In this document: piece after piece, positions 24,743-32,851 of the stretch
How positions within the stretch are numbered: position 1 is the stretch's first letter
How the letters are laid out: every line of letters starts with the position of its first letter
Source of the DNA: Oscillospiraceae bacterium
GTDB taxonomy: Bacteria; Bacillota; Clostridia; Oscillospirales; Ruminococcaceae
Reading direction: 5' to 3'
Assembly (NCBI GenBank): GCA_017550285.1
Contig: JAFZPP010000046.1
Span: 1 to 64,000 of the forward strand
Length of the DNA: 64,000 nt
The notes under the pieces: model-generated
What the model saw: only the letters and a program-made list of their open reading frames with translations
Database searches by the model: none
What the model was told of the DNA's origin: nothing
Translations under genes and position numbers: made by a program

Positions 24743-26497
24743 ATGATCGAGACATATTATGCCGCGGCACTCGGCGTCTCACTGCTGCTCGTGCTTGTGT
24801 ACTGTCTGCTGTATCACAGGCACTTTGATGTACATATCTCTCTGATATTTGTGCTTGTGCCGATCAACAATCTCGCACAGCTCCTCATCTGCCGCGCCGA
24901 ATCCCATGAAGCGGCGCTGCTCGCAACCAAGGTGCTCTATATCAGCGGCAGCTACCTGATCTTAATGGTCACGCTTGCCGTATTCAGTCTCTGCAAAATT
25001 CAGCTGAACCGCTCCCTGCGCCTGCTGCTCTATCTCTTTACGACTGCCGTGTTTCTTTGCTCACAGCAGATCGGACGGAATCAGCTCTTCTACAAAAGCA
25101 CAGAGTTCCGGCGCGAAAACGGCGCAAGCTATCTCATCAAGGAATACGGTCCGCTGCATCATATCTTCTATGCAATGGTCCTTCTGTATTTCGCGCTCAG
25201 TATCGCCGCAATCGCCTACAGCTACTTCCGGAACAAGCAGGTTTCCAGACGGTTTATCTATCTGCTGGCACTGCCGGAGGTCATTTCAATCGTCAGCTTC
25301 TTCGGCGGCAGAAAGATCATGCGCGCAGTCGATTTTATGCCGAATGCAGAGCTGATTCCGCTTGCGTATGATATCGCGCTCGTGGTCTATCTGATGATTG
25401 TGCACCGGCTCGTGCTCTATGATGTATCCGAGACGGTCATTGATTCGATTGTACAGAAGGGCGACACCGGCTTCATCTCCTTCGATGAAAAGCTGCGGTA
25501 TCTCGGCAGCAACGATACGGCAAAGCGCATCTTTCCGGAGCTTCGCGCACTGACCGTCGATCAGCCCGCCGACCGCAATGATGCGATGCGCGGTACGGCG
25601 CTGAAATGGCTCGCGGACTTCAAGGCAGACCGCAAAAAGGATAAAACACTCTTTCCAAGAGATGACAAAACCTATCTCATCAGCATCAGCGATCTCTCCG
25701 ACGGCAGCCATAAGCGCGGCTTTATGCTCTATATCACCGATGATACGAAGAATCAGCAGTATATCGCCCTGCTGGACAGCTTCAATGCCGACCTGAAAGC
25801 AGAGGTTGCCGAAAAGACACAGCATATCATCGAAATGCATGATAAGCTCATTCTCGGCATGGCAACCATGGTCGAAGGCCGCGACAATTCTACCGGCGGG
25901 CATATCCGGCGGACAAGCGAGGGCGTCCGCATCCTGACAGACGAAATCCGGAAGGGAACGGATTTCCCCGCGGATGATGTGTTCTATCAGGATCTGATCA
26001 AGGCGGCGCCGATGCATGATCTCGGAAAGATCGCCGTTGACGATGCTGTCCTGCGCAAGCCCGGACGCTTTACGCCCGAGGAATTTGCAATCATGAAAAC
26101 GCATGCGCCCGAGGGGGCAAGAATCGTGCATGAAATTCTGCGCGGCACCGATGATGAACGCTTCCGCATGATCGCGGAAAATGTTGCGCACTATCATCAT
26201 GAGCGCTGGGACGGCTCCGGCTATCCCGAGGGGCTGAAAGGCGAACAAATCCCGCTCGAAGCGCGGATTATGGCAATCGCAGATGTCTATGATGCACTCG
26301 TCAGCAAGCGCGTTTACAAGGACAGCATGTCCTTTGCACAGGCGGACAGCATCATCCTAGAAGGCATGGGAAAGCATTTCGATCAGCGGCTGGAGCCGTA
26401 TTATATCGCTGCGCGCCCCCGTCTCGAAGCATATTACAGCGAGGTGCTGCATGATGCTGACAGCACGCCGGCAACGAAAGGAACAACAGAAACATAA
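24743..26497 (+). CDS. Membrane sensor with HD-GYP phosphodiesterase domain
   Basis: A 584-residue protein. The first ~230 residues contain about seven or eight hydrophobic segments like the 7TM sensor part of some histidine kinases. Residues ~235-345 look like a PAS domain. After a short coiled linker comes an HD-GYP domain: MHDLGKIAVDD (HD), HAPEGARI, HYHHERWDGSGYPEGLKGEQIP (HHExxDGSGYP) and IADVYDALVSKRVYK. HD-GYP enzymes cleave cyclic di-GMP or related cyclic dinucleotides. No GGDEF partner is in the window. Strong RBS CGGAGGGAG. Its last base is shared with the start of rapZ. Confidence 0.88.
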   Translation: MIETYYAAALGVSLLLVLVYCLLYHRHFDVHISLIFVLVPINNLAQLLICRAESHEAALLATKVLYISGSYLILMVTLAVFSLCKIQLNRSLRLLLYLFTTAVFLCSQQIGRNQLFYKSTEFRRENGASYLIKEYGPLHHIFYAMVLLYFALSIAAIAYSYFRNKQVSRRFIYLLALPEVISIVSFFGGRKIMRAVDFMPNAELIPLAYDIALVVYLMIVHRLVLYDVSETVIDSIVQKGDTGFISFDEKLRYLGSNDTAKRIFPELRALTVDQPADRNDAMRGTALKWLADFKADRKKDKTLFPRDDKTYLISISDLSDGSHKRGFMLYITDDTKNQQYIALLDSFNADLKAEVAEKTQHIIEMHDKLILGMATMVEGRDNSTGGHIRRTSEGVRILTDEIRKGTDFPADDVFYQDLIKAAPMHDLGKIAVDDAVLRKPGRFTPEEFAIMKTHAPEGARIVHEILRGTDDERFRMIAENVAHYHHERWDGSGYPEGLKGEQIPLEARIMAIADVYDALVSKRVYKDSMSFAQADSIILEGMGKHFDQRLEPYYIAARPRLEAYYSEVLHDADSTPATKGTTET

Positions 26498-27372
26498 TGG
26501 AAATGGTACTCATCACCGGCATGGCAGGTGCCGGAAAAACAAGCGCGCTTGATGCGCTCGAGGATATCGGATTCTATGCGGTGGACAATCTGCCGCTTGC
26601 CATGCTGGAGCCCTATCTGAAGCACTGTCTGGAAAAGGGCGGCAGATACTCCCGCACGGCTGCCGTCATTGACCTGCGCTCCTGTCACCGCTACTCCGAG
26701 CTTGCAGAAGCCTATCGCATGATGCAGGACAGGTACCGGCAGGATATCCGGTTCACGCTGCTTTGCGTCGAAGCCTCCGAGGAGGTGCTCATGAAGCGCT
26801 TCCGGATGTCCCGCAGAAGTCATCCGGTTGCATCGCGGAAATTTGAGGGCGATCTTGAGAAAGCAATCCGCTTTGAGTATGATGAATTGCAGGTGCTCCG
26901 CGCAACTGCCGATTTTCCGCTGGATTCCTCGCTGATTACCGCAGCACAGCTCAAGGAACAGGTCAAAACGCACTTTTTGCAGCGCGTCACCGATGCCATG
27001 CCGATTCAGGTCATGAGCTTCGGCTTCAAATACGGTGTGCCGCTCGAAGCAGACCTGATCTTCGATATGCGCTGCCTGCCGAATCCGTATTATGTCGATG
27101 AACTGCGCGCGCATACCGGCGTCGAGAAATGCGTGCAGGATTATGTCATGAATGCGGAAGAATCGAAGGAATACTTTGAGAAAGTCGTAAATATGCTGAA
27201 ATTTCTCGTCCCGCTCTACATCCGCGAGGGCAGACCGCAGCTCGTTGTCGGCTTCGGCTGCACAGGCGGTCAGCACCGCTCCGTCACCTTTGCTGAGCTC
27301 GTTTCCGAGGAGCTGCGCAATGCCGATATGCATGTCATCACGCATCACAGAGACTATAAGAAAAACCGTTGA
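26497..27372 (+). CDS. rapZ: RNase adapter / nucleotide-binding protein RapZ
   Basis: A 291-residue RapZ (YvcJ) protein. Walker A ITGMAGAGKTSALDALED is followed by GFYAVDNLP. The C-terminal domain has the family signature FGFKYGVPLEADLIFDMRCLPNPYY and GCTGGQHRSVTFAE. In E. coli RapZ controls glmS expression; in Firmicutes it is linked to competence and envelope homeostasis. It is normally followed by yvcK and whiA, which are not present here. A terminator follows. Confidence 0.95.
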   Translation: MEMVLITGMAGAGKTSALDALEDIGFYAVDNLPLAMLEPYLKHCLEKGGRYSRTAAVIDLRSCHRYSELAEAYRMMQDRYRQDIRFTLLCVEASEEVLMKRFRMSRRSHPVASRKFEGDLEKAIRFEYDELQVLRATADFPLDSSLITAAQLKEQVKTHFLQRVTDAMPIQVMSFGFKYGVPLEADLIFDMRCLPNPYYVDELRAHTGVEKCVQDYVMNAEESKEYFEKVVNMLKFLVPLYIREGRPQLVVGFGCTGGQHRSVTFAELVSEELRNADMHVITHHRDYKKNR

Positions 27373-27377
27373 CCCAG

Positions 27378-27407
27378 CGGGATTCCGTCACGCGGAATCC
27401 CGTTTTT
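27378..27407 (+). terminator. Intrinsic terminator after rapZ
   Basis: Perfect 10-base stem CGGGATTCCG / CGGAATCCCG with a 5-base loop and TTTTT. It ends only 12 bases before birA and sits just upstream of the birA ribosome binding site, so birA transcription depends on read-through or an unseen promoter. Confidence 0.88.
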
Positions 27408-27419
27408 CAGGAGTATACG

Positions 27420-28202
27420 ATGAACACAGAACACGAGATTCTTTCGCGCCTCCGCTGCAATCCGGAGATGATCCGGCTGCATGTGTTTGATTCGGTCACC
27501 TCGACAAACGATCTGCTGCGCGAGGCGGCTGCAAACGGCGCACCGGAATTTACCGTCTATGCGGCAAAGCAGCAGACCGCAGGCAAGGGCAGACAGGGCA
27601 GAGCCTTCTATTCGCCGCCGCAGACCGGACTCTATCTCAGCATGCTCTTCAAGCCGCAGATTGCTCCCGCCGAGGCACTCATGCTGACGCCAATGGCTGC
27701 GGTCGCAGCTGCGGATGCCGTCGAACAATGCACCAAGCAGCGCGTACAGATCAAATGGGTAAACGATCTGCTCCTGCACGGGAAGAAAATCTGCGGAATT
27801 CTCGCAGAATCGCAGTTTTCGGATGCTGCATCACTCGATTTCGTCATTGTCGGCATCGGGATCAATCTGCTGCCGCCGCCGCAGGGCTTTCCGCCGGAAT
27901 TACAACACATTGCAGGCGCGGTGTATCCTGCCGGTGCCGATGCAGATACCGCTTTCCGTGACTGCGCTGCGGCACTGATCTCCGCGCTGCTTGCAGAATA
28001 CCGCGGACTGACACAGAAGCATTATCTCGCCGGCTACCGCAGCAGGCTGTGCATGCTCGGGAAACAGATTACCGTCTGCGAAAACGGCATCGAGCAGCCT
28101 GCAACCGCACTGGCTGTCGATGATGATCTGCGGCTGCTGGTGCGCTATCCGGACGGTGCCGAGCAATGGCGCGCGACCGGCGAAATCCGCATCCGAATCT
28201 GA
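27420..28202 (+). CDS. birA: Biotin--protein ligase, catalytic type
   Basis: A 260-residue biotin-[acetyl-CoA-carboxylase] ligase. Motifs: VTSTNDLLRE, the biotinyl-AMP loop GKGRQGRAFYSPPQTGLYLS, KWVNDLLLHGKKICGILAES and IGIGINL. A small C-terminal domain follows. There is no N-terminal helix-turn-helix domain, so this is a class I ligase without repressor function. ATG at 27420 with AGGAG upstream; the longer frame would overlap the terminator. Confidence 0.93.
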   Translation: MNTEHEILSRLRCNPEMIRLHVFDSVTSTNDLLREAAANGAPEFTVYAAKQQTAGKGRQGRAFYSPPQTGLYLSMLFKPQIAPAEALMLTPMAAVAAADAVEQCTKQRVQIKWVNDLLLHGKKICGILAESQFSDAASLDFVIVGIGINLLPPPQGFPPELQHIAGAVYPAGADADTAFRDCAAALISALLAEYRGLTQKHYLAGYRSRLCMLGKQITVCENGIEQPATALAVDDDLRLLVRYPDGAEQWRATGEIRIRI

Positions 28203-28217
28203 GAAAGGACTGCCGAT

Positions 28218-28886
28218 ATGTACAAAATATTCTTAGTCGAAGATGACCGTGCACTCGCAGATACCCTCTCGCAGATGCTCACAGAACGCGATTTCGAGGT
28301 CTGCTGCGTCAGGGATTTCCGCCGGATTCCTGAGGAATTCGATGCCTTTCAGCCGCAGCTTGTCCTGATGGACCTGATGCTGCCCTTCGACAACGGCTAT
28401 CACTGGTGTGCCGAGCTGCGCAAGCGCTCCGATATTCCGATTGTCTTTCTGTCCTCGGCGGCGGATAATCTCAATATTGTCACGGCGATGCAAATGGGCG
28501 GCGACGATTTCATCGCAAAGCCCGTCGATGTCAATGTGCTGGCTGCCAAAATTCAGGCGATTCTCCGGCGCTGCGGCGGAATGGCTGCACAGCCGCTCTC
28601 GCTGCACGGTCTGACGCTGCATCCGAATAACAGCTCCGCCGATTTCAACGGCACACGGCTCGAGCTGACGAAAAATGAATGCCGTATTTTGCAGACGCTC
28701 ATGGAAAACCACGGCAGAATCGTCAGCCGCGATACGCTGATGATGAAACTCTGGCAGGACGATTGCTATGTCGAAGAAAATACGCTGACCGTCAATGTGA
28801 CGCGCCTGCGCAAAAAACTCGCTTCCGCCGGCCTCTCCGATTTCATCCGGACAAAGGTCGGCAGCGGCTACCTGATCGGAGACTGA
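28218..28886 (+). CDS. OmpR-family response regulator (BceR-like)
   Basis: A 222-residue two-component regulator. The receiver domain has VEDD (residues 7-10), the phosphoacceptor D52 in LVLMDLMLP, and conserved lysine in AKPV. The C-terminal winged-helix domain contains LELTKNECRILQTLMENHGRIVSRDTLM and the VTRLRKKL recognition region. It lies 4 bases before its kinase and is followed by a Bce-type ABC transporter, as in antimicrobial-peptide sensing modules. A likely target is the repeated AATGTCAC before the transporter genes. Confidence 0.9.
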   Translation: MYKIFLVEDDRALADTLSQMLTERDFEVCCVRDFRRIPEEFDAFQPQLVLMDLMLPFDNGYHWCAELRKRSDIPIVFLSSAADNLNIVTAMQMGGDDFIAKPVDVNVLAAKIQAILRRCGGMAAQPLSLHGLTLHPNNSSADFNGTRLELTKNECRILQTLMENHGRIVSRDTLMMKLWQDDCYVEENTLTVNVTRLRKKLASAGLSDFIRTKVGSGYLIGD

Positions 28887-28889
28887 ACC

Positions 28890-29876
28890 ATGAAATGCTT
28901 TCTGCAATATCTCCGGACTTTCCGCCGCGCCGTGCTGATGCAGCTCCTCTGCGCGGCGGTTTTCTGCACGGTATTCTGGATATACCGCCTCCCGACGGAG
29001 CCGGTGCTCTATGCACTGCTGCTCACCGCAGTCATCGGCATTGCCGCCGGATGCGTGCATTTTCTTCGCTGGCGGCAGCAGTATCAGGCGCGGGAACGGC
29101 TGATGCAGCCCCCTGCCCTCTTGCAGGATACGCTGCCGGAGCCGGACAATCCCGCTGAGGCGCAATATCAGCAGATGCTGCAAAATCTGCGCAGTATCCA
29201 TACTGATGCGGTCAACCGCACGGCGCAGGAGCGCACCGATATGACCGACTACTATACCCAGTGGGTGCACCAGATCAAAACGCCGGTCTCGGTCATGCGC
29301 ATGATGCTGCAAGCGGAGGATACGGAGGAGCACCGCGCCCTGCAAGCTGAGCTCTTCCGCATTGAGCAGTACGCGGAAATGGCACTGGTCTATTCGCGGC
29401 TGGACAGCAGCGCGCGTGATCTGGTCATCCGCGATACGCCGCTTGATCCGGTCATTCGGGCGGCAATCCGCAAATATGCGCCGCTCTTTATCCGCAAACG
29501 GCTCCGCATCGTCTATGACGGGACGGAGGAATCTGCGCTGACCGATGAGAAATGGCTGCAATTCATCTTAGAACAACTGCTCTCCAATGCCGTGAAATAT
29601 ACCGATTCCGGCTCGGTGACGGTCACAGTCTCCGGTCAGACGGTCTGTGTTGCCGATACCGGAAAAGGCATCGCGCCGGAGGACCTGCCGCGCATCTTTG
29701 AAAAGGGCTATACCGGCAGACTCGGACGCGCCGACAAGCAGGCGACCGGACTCGGGCTCTATCTCTGCAAAAAAGCCGCATCCAGACTCGGTCACCGGCT
29801 GACTGCCGCATCCGAATACGGCAAAGGCGCCGCCTTTACGCTGCATCTGCAATCGGATACATTCACCTTTGAATAA
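28890..29876 (+). CDS. Intramembrane-sensing histidine kinase (BceS-like)
   Basis: A 328-residue kinase. Two membrane segments (residues ~13-31 and ~38-57) are joined by a loop of only a few residues, the hallmark of intramembrane-sensing kinases that detect peptides through their partner ABC transporter. Phosphoacceptor H127 lies in QWVHQIKTPVSVM. The ATPase domain shows the N box LLSNAVKYT, G1 VADTGKGI, F box IFEKGYTG and G2 ATGLGLYLCKK. Immediately follows the response regulator. Confidence 0.9.
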   Translation: MKCFLQYLRTFRRAVLMQLLCAAVFCTVFWIYRLPTEPVLYALLLTAVIGIAAGCVHFLRWRQQYQARERLMQPPALLQDTLPEPDNPAEAQYQQMLQNLRSIHTDAVNRTAQERTDMTDYYTQWVHQIKTPVSVMRMMLQAEDTEEHRALQAELFRIEQYAEMALVYSRLDSSARDLVIRDTPLDPVIRAAIRKYAPLFIRKRLRIVYDGTEESALTDEKWLQFILEQLLSNAVKYTDSGSVTVTVSGQTVCVADTGKGIAPEDLPRIFEKGYTGRLGRADKQATGLGLYLCKKAASRLGHRLTAASEYGKGAAFTLHLQSDTFTFE

Positions 29877-29885
29877 TCTTACAGA

Positions 29886-29919
29886 AATGTCACATCAATG
29901 TCACCTGTTTCAATGTCGC
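29886..29919 (+). promoter_or_regulatory. Direct repeats, candidate operator of the Bce-like regulator
   Basis: AATGTCAC occurs at 29886-29893 and 29897-29904, an 11-base period, and again as AATGTCGC at 29912-29919. Direct repeats spaced one helical turn are typical binding sites of OmpR/PhoB-family regulators. The third unit lies where the -35 would be. Confidence 0.55.
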
Positions 29920-29933
29920 ATCGCTGCAAAATA

Positions 29934-29942
29934 TGCTATACT
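29934..29942 (+). promoter_or_regulatory. Extended -10 promoter of the Bce-like ABC transporter
   Basis: TGCTATACT, an extended -10 with poor -35, fits an activator-dependent promoter. It lies 26 bases before the start codon and downstream of the AATGTCAC repeats. Confidence 0.65.
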
Positions 29943-29967
29943 GGTGTCAGTAAAGGAGGTCTGAATC

Positions 29968-30747
29968 ATGGCAATTTTAGAGGTTCAGGGCGTTGAAAAA
30001 ATCTATACGACAAGATTCGGCGGCAATCAGGTACAGGCACTCTCCGATGTGCATTTCTCGGTCGAACAGGGTGAATATGTCGCCGTCATGGGCGAATCCG
30101 GCTCCGGCAAGACTACGCTGCTGAATATTCTCGCGGCACTCGACAAGCCGACAAAGGGCGATGTGCTGCTCAACGGCAATCCGCTTTCCAAGATCAGCGA
30201 CAAATCGCTTGCCGCGTTCCGCAGAGAGAATCTCGGCTTCGTCTTCCAGAATTTCAATCTGCTCGATAATTTCACGCTGCGCGACAATATCTTCCTGCCG
30301 CTCGTGCTCGCAGGCATGCAGTATGATGACATGGAAAAGCGGCTCCAGCCTATGGCAAAGGTGCTCGGTATCCATGAGCTGCTCAATAAATTCCCCTATG
30401 AGGTCTCCGGCGGTCAGCAGCAGCGCGCCGCAATCGCACGCGCAATCATCACCGAGCCGAAGCTCCTGCTCGCAGATGAGCCGACCGGTGCACTCGATTC
30501 CAAATCGACCGACAGTCTGCTCGATGTCTTCTCAAAGCTCAATGCAGGCGGTCAGACGATTGTCATGGTGACGCATTCCGTCAAGGCTGCAAGCCGCGCA
30601 GGCAGAGTGCTCTTTATCAAGGACGGCGTCATCTTCCACCAGATTTACCGCGGTGACGCATCCAATGACGCCTTCTATCAGCGCATCTCGGATACCCTGA
30701 CACGGATGATGAGCGACAGTCTGCAAGGCGGTGAGCAGGATGCGTAA
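29968..30747 (+). CDS. ABC transporter ATPase (BceA-like)
   Basis: A 259-residue ATP-binding subunit of the MacB/BceA type. Walker A GESGSGKTT (~residue 45), Q-loop FVFQNFNLLDN, signature VSGGQQQRAAIARAI, Walker B LLLADEPTGALD and H-loop VTHS. With the large permease that follows it should remove or sense peptide antibiotics acting on lipid II cycle intermediates. Strong RBS AAAGGAGG. Its stop overlaps the permease start by 8 bases. Confidence 0.93.
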   Translation: MAILEVQGVEKIYTTRFGGNQVQALSDVHFSVEQGEYVAVMGESGSGKTTLLNILAALDKPTKGDVLLNGNPLSKISDKSLAAFRRENLGFVFQNFNLLDNFTLRDNIFLPLVLAGMQYDDMEKRLQPMAKVLGIHELLNKFPYEVSGGQQQRAAIARAIITEPKLLLADEPTGALDSKSTDSLLDVFSKLNAGGQTIVMVTHSVKAASRAGRVLFIKDGVIFHQIYRGDASNDAFYQRISDTLTRMMSDSLQGGEQDA

Positions 30748-32734
30748 GTTTTTCTATGCGCGTCTGGCGGCGGACAATCTCAAAAAGAACCGCCGGACCT
30801 ATCTGCCCTATCTGATCTCGGGCAGCGTCACCTGCGCCATGCTCTATATCATCTGCTCGCTCTCGCTGAATGACGGGCTGCAAAATCTGCAAAAGGGTTC
30901 GGTCATTCTTCCGGTAATCCTGCGCATCGGCACATGTATCGCCATGTTTTTTGCAGCGATCTTCCTCTTTTATACGAATAGCTTTCTGATGAAGCACCGC
31001 CGCAAGGAATTCGGACTCTATCAGCTGCTCGGCATGGAAAAACGGCATCTCGCAAGGGTACTCTTCTTTGAAACCGTCTATACGCTGCTGATCACCATGC
31101 TGTTCGGTCTGGCGGCAGGCATGCTGCTCGATAAGCTGATGTATATGCTCGTGCTGCGCATTATGGGCGGCATATCTGATGCACAGATTCCGCTCGGGTT
31201 TTCGTTCAACGGCTTTGCGCTGCTCTGGGTCACCGCTTTTTTCGGCATCGTCTTCTTCCTGATTTTCCTCAATGCGGTGCGCATCGTCCGCTTTACAAAG
31301 CCGATCTCCATGCTCTCACAGGCAAATGCAGGAGAGCGTGAGCCGAAAACCAAAATCATCATGGCAATCCTCGGCGTTATTCTGCTTGGTACCGGATATA
31401 CCATGTCGATCTGTGCAAGAAACTCCGAGCTGATACTCAAGCTGATGCTGCCGGCTGTGCTCAGCGTCATTGTCGGCACCTATTTTCTCTTTATGGCAGG
31501 CAGCATCGCATTGCTCAAGCTGCTGAAAAAGAACAAATCCTTCTACTATAAAACACGCCATTTTACGGCGGTTTCCGGCATGATCTACCGCATGAAGCAG
31601 AATGCGGTCGGGCTTGCGGGCATCTGCATTCTCTCGACTATGGTGCTCGTCATGATCTCCTCAACAACCTGCATGATGATCGGCATGGACGATCTGCTCA
31701 AAACAATGTTCGCACGCGAAGTGACTGTTACAAAAATCTGCGAACCCGATGAGGAATCTGACTTCGTCAGCAAGATCAATACCGCGCTTGCGCAAAAAGA
31801 CATCGAGCCGGAAAACGCTGTCACGTATTTCAGATTCTCGAAAGCCTGTTCCTTTACAGACGGCAAATTCATTGATTACATTGCCGACAGATATTCTGAT
31901 GAAAACGCACCGCTTTTTCTCTCTGTCACCGCCAATAATTTCTATGCCGATATGACCGGCATTTCGATTCCGCTGGAGAAAAATGAGATTCTGCTCGCAG
32001 GCAATGCGGCACTCCCCACACTCCGGCATCAGACCGAAATCTGCGGGCAGAAATTTACAATCCGGCAGCTCACGGAGCCGATCCGCGGCTACAACAATTC
32101 TGAGCAGAATGTGCTTGCCGTCGTTTCCGATTCGGATGTACTGAAAGCGCTTGCAAAGACAGATAACAAAAACATTGAATATATCTATGCATTTGATATG
32201 CCGGAGGAACGCACTGCGGAAATCTTCGGTGATATGTTCACACGCTGGGAAGATGAAGCGCTCATGGAACGGTTCGATCATGCAAACATTGACTGCCGGA
32301 ATGAATACCGCACAGAGTATATCAGCGTTTTCGGCGGACTCTTTTTCATCGCGCTGTTTCTCGGCGTCCTGTTCACCGTGCAGATGGTTCTGATGATCTA
32401 CTACAAGCAGATTTCAGAAGGACACGATGACCGCAGCCGCTATGTCATCATGCAGAATGTCGGCATGAGTCTCGGCGAGGTCAGACAGACAATCCGCTCG
32501 CAGATTCTGACCGTCTTCTTCCTGCCGCTCGTCACGGCTGCGATTCATACGGTCTTCTGCATTCCGGTCATTAAGACCGTGCTTTCCGAAATGGAACTGA
32601 TCAATCTCAAGCTCACATATCTCATCCTCGGTATCACCTTCATCGTTTTTTCGATCCTCTATGCGCTGATCTATGCCGCAACCGCGAAAATCTATTACCG
32701 CATCGTCAGCAGCAGAACCGCAGAGGCAGCCTGA
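30740..32734 (+). CDS. ABC transporter permease (BceB-like, FtsX family)
   Basis: A 664-residue permease with about ten membrane segments: one near residue 25-45, groups of three near 55-185, further pairs near 200-310, and three at the end. A large extracellular domain lies between segments 7 and 8 (~residues 320-530). This is the BceB/VraG architecture. The segment YRMKQNAVGLAGICILSTMVLVM precedes the extracellular domain as in FtsX-like permeases. ATG at 30740 with AAGGCGG 8 bases upstream; a GTG at 30731 is less likely. Followed by a terminator. Confidence 0.92.
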   Translation: MRKFFYARLAADNLKKNRRTYLPYLISGSVTCAMLYIICSLSLNDGLQNLQKGSVILPVILRIGTCIAMFFAAIFLFYTNSFLMKHRRKEFGLYQLLGMEKRHLARVLFFETVYTLLITMLFGLAAGMLLDKLMYMLVLRIMGGISDAQIPLGFSFNGFALLWVTAFFGIVFFLIFLNAVRIVRFTKPISMLSQANAGEREPKTKIIMAILGVILLGTGYTMSICARNSELILKLMLPAVLSVIVGTYFLFMAGSIALLKLLKKNKSFYYKTRHFTAVSGMIYRMKQNAVGLAGICILSTMVLVMISSTTCMMIGMDDLLKTMFAREVTVTKICEPDEESDFVSKINTALAQKDIEPENAVTYFRFSKACSFTDGKFIDYIADRYSDENAPLFLSVTANNFYADMTGISIPLEKNEILLAGNAALPTLRHQTEICGQKFTIRQLTEPIRGYNNSEQNVLAVVSDSDVLKALAKTDNKNIEYIYAFDMPEERTAEIFGDMFTRWEDEALMERFDHANIDCRNEYRTEYISVFGGLFFIALFLGVLFTVQMVLMIYYKQISEGHDDRSRYVIMQNVGMSLGEVRQTIRSQILTVFFLPLVTAAIHTVFCIPVIKTVLSEMELINLKLTYLILGITFIVFSILYALIYAATAKIYYRIVSSRTAEAA

Positions 32735-32746
32735 TATCACAGCAGA

Positions 32747-32783
32747 CACAGCGCAGCAGATCAAGCTGCGCTGTGCGCTTTTC
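32747..32783 (+). terminator. Intrinsic terminator after the Bce-like permease
   Basis: An 11-base perfect stem CACAGCGCAGC / GCTGCGCTGTG (32747-32757, 32765-32775) followed by CGCTTTT. Confidence 0.8.
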
Positions 32784-32786
32784 CCC

Positions 32787-32815
32787 TTGACATATCTGTG
32801 CTTTTCCGTTATAAT
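32787..32815 (+). promoter_or_regulatory. Perfect consensus promoter of the PepSY gene
   Basis: TTGACA (32787-32792), exactly 17 bases, TATAAT (32810-32815). Full match to the vegetative consensus. About 37 bases before the ATG. Confidence 0.9.
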
Positions 32816-32851
32816 ATTATTAACTATGATGATGATACGGAGGTGACGGAT

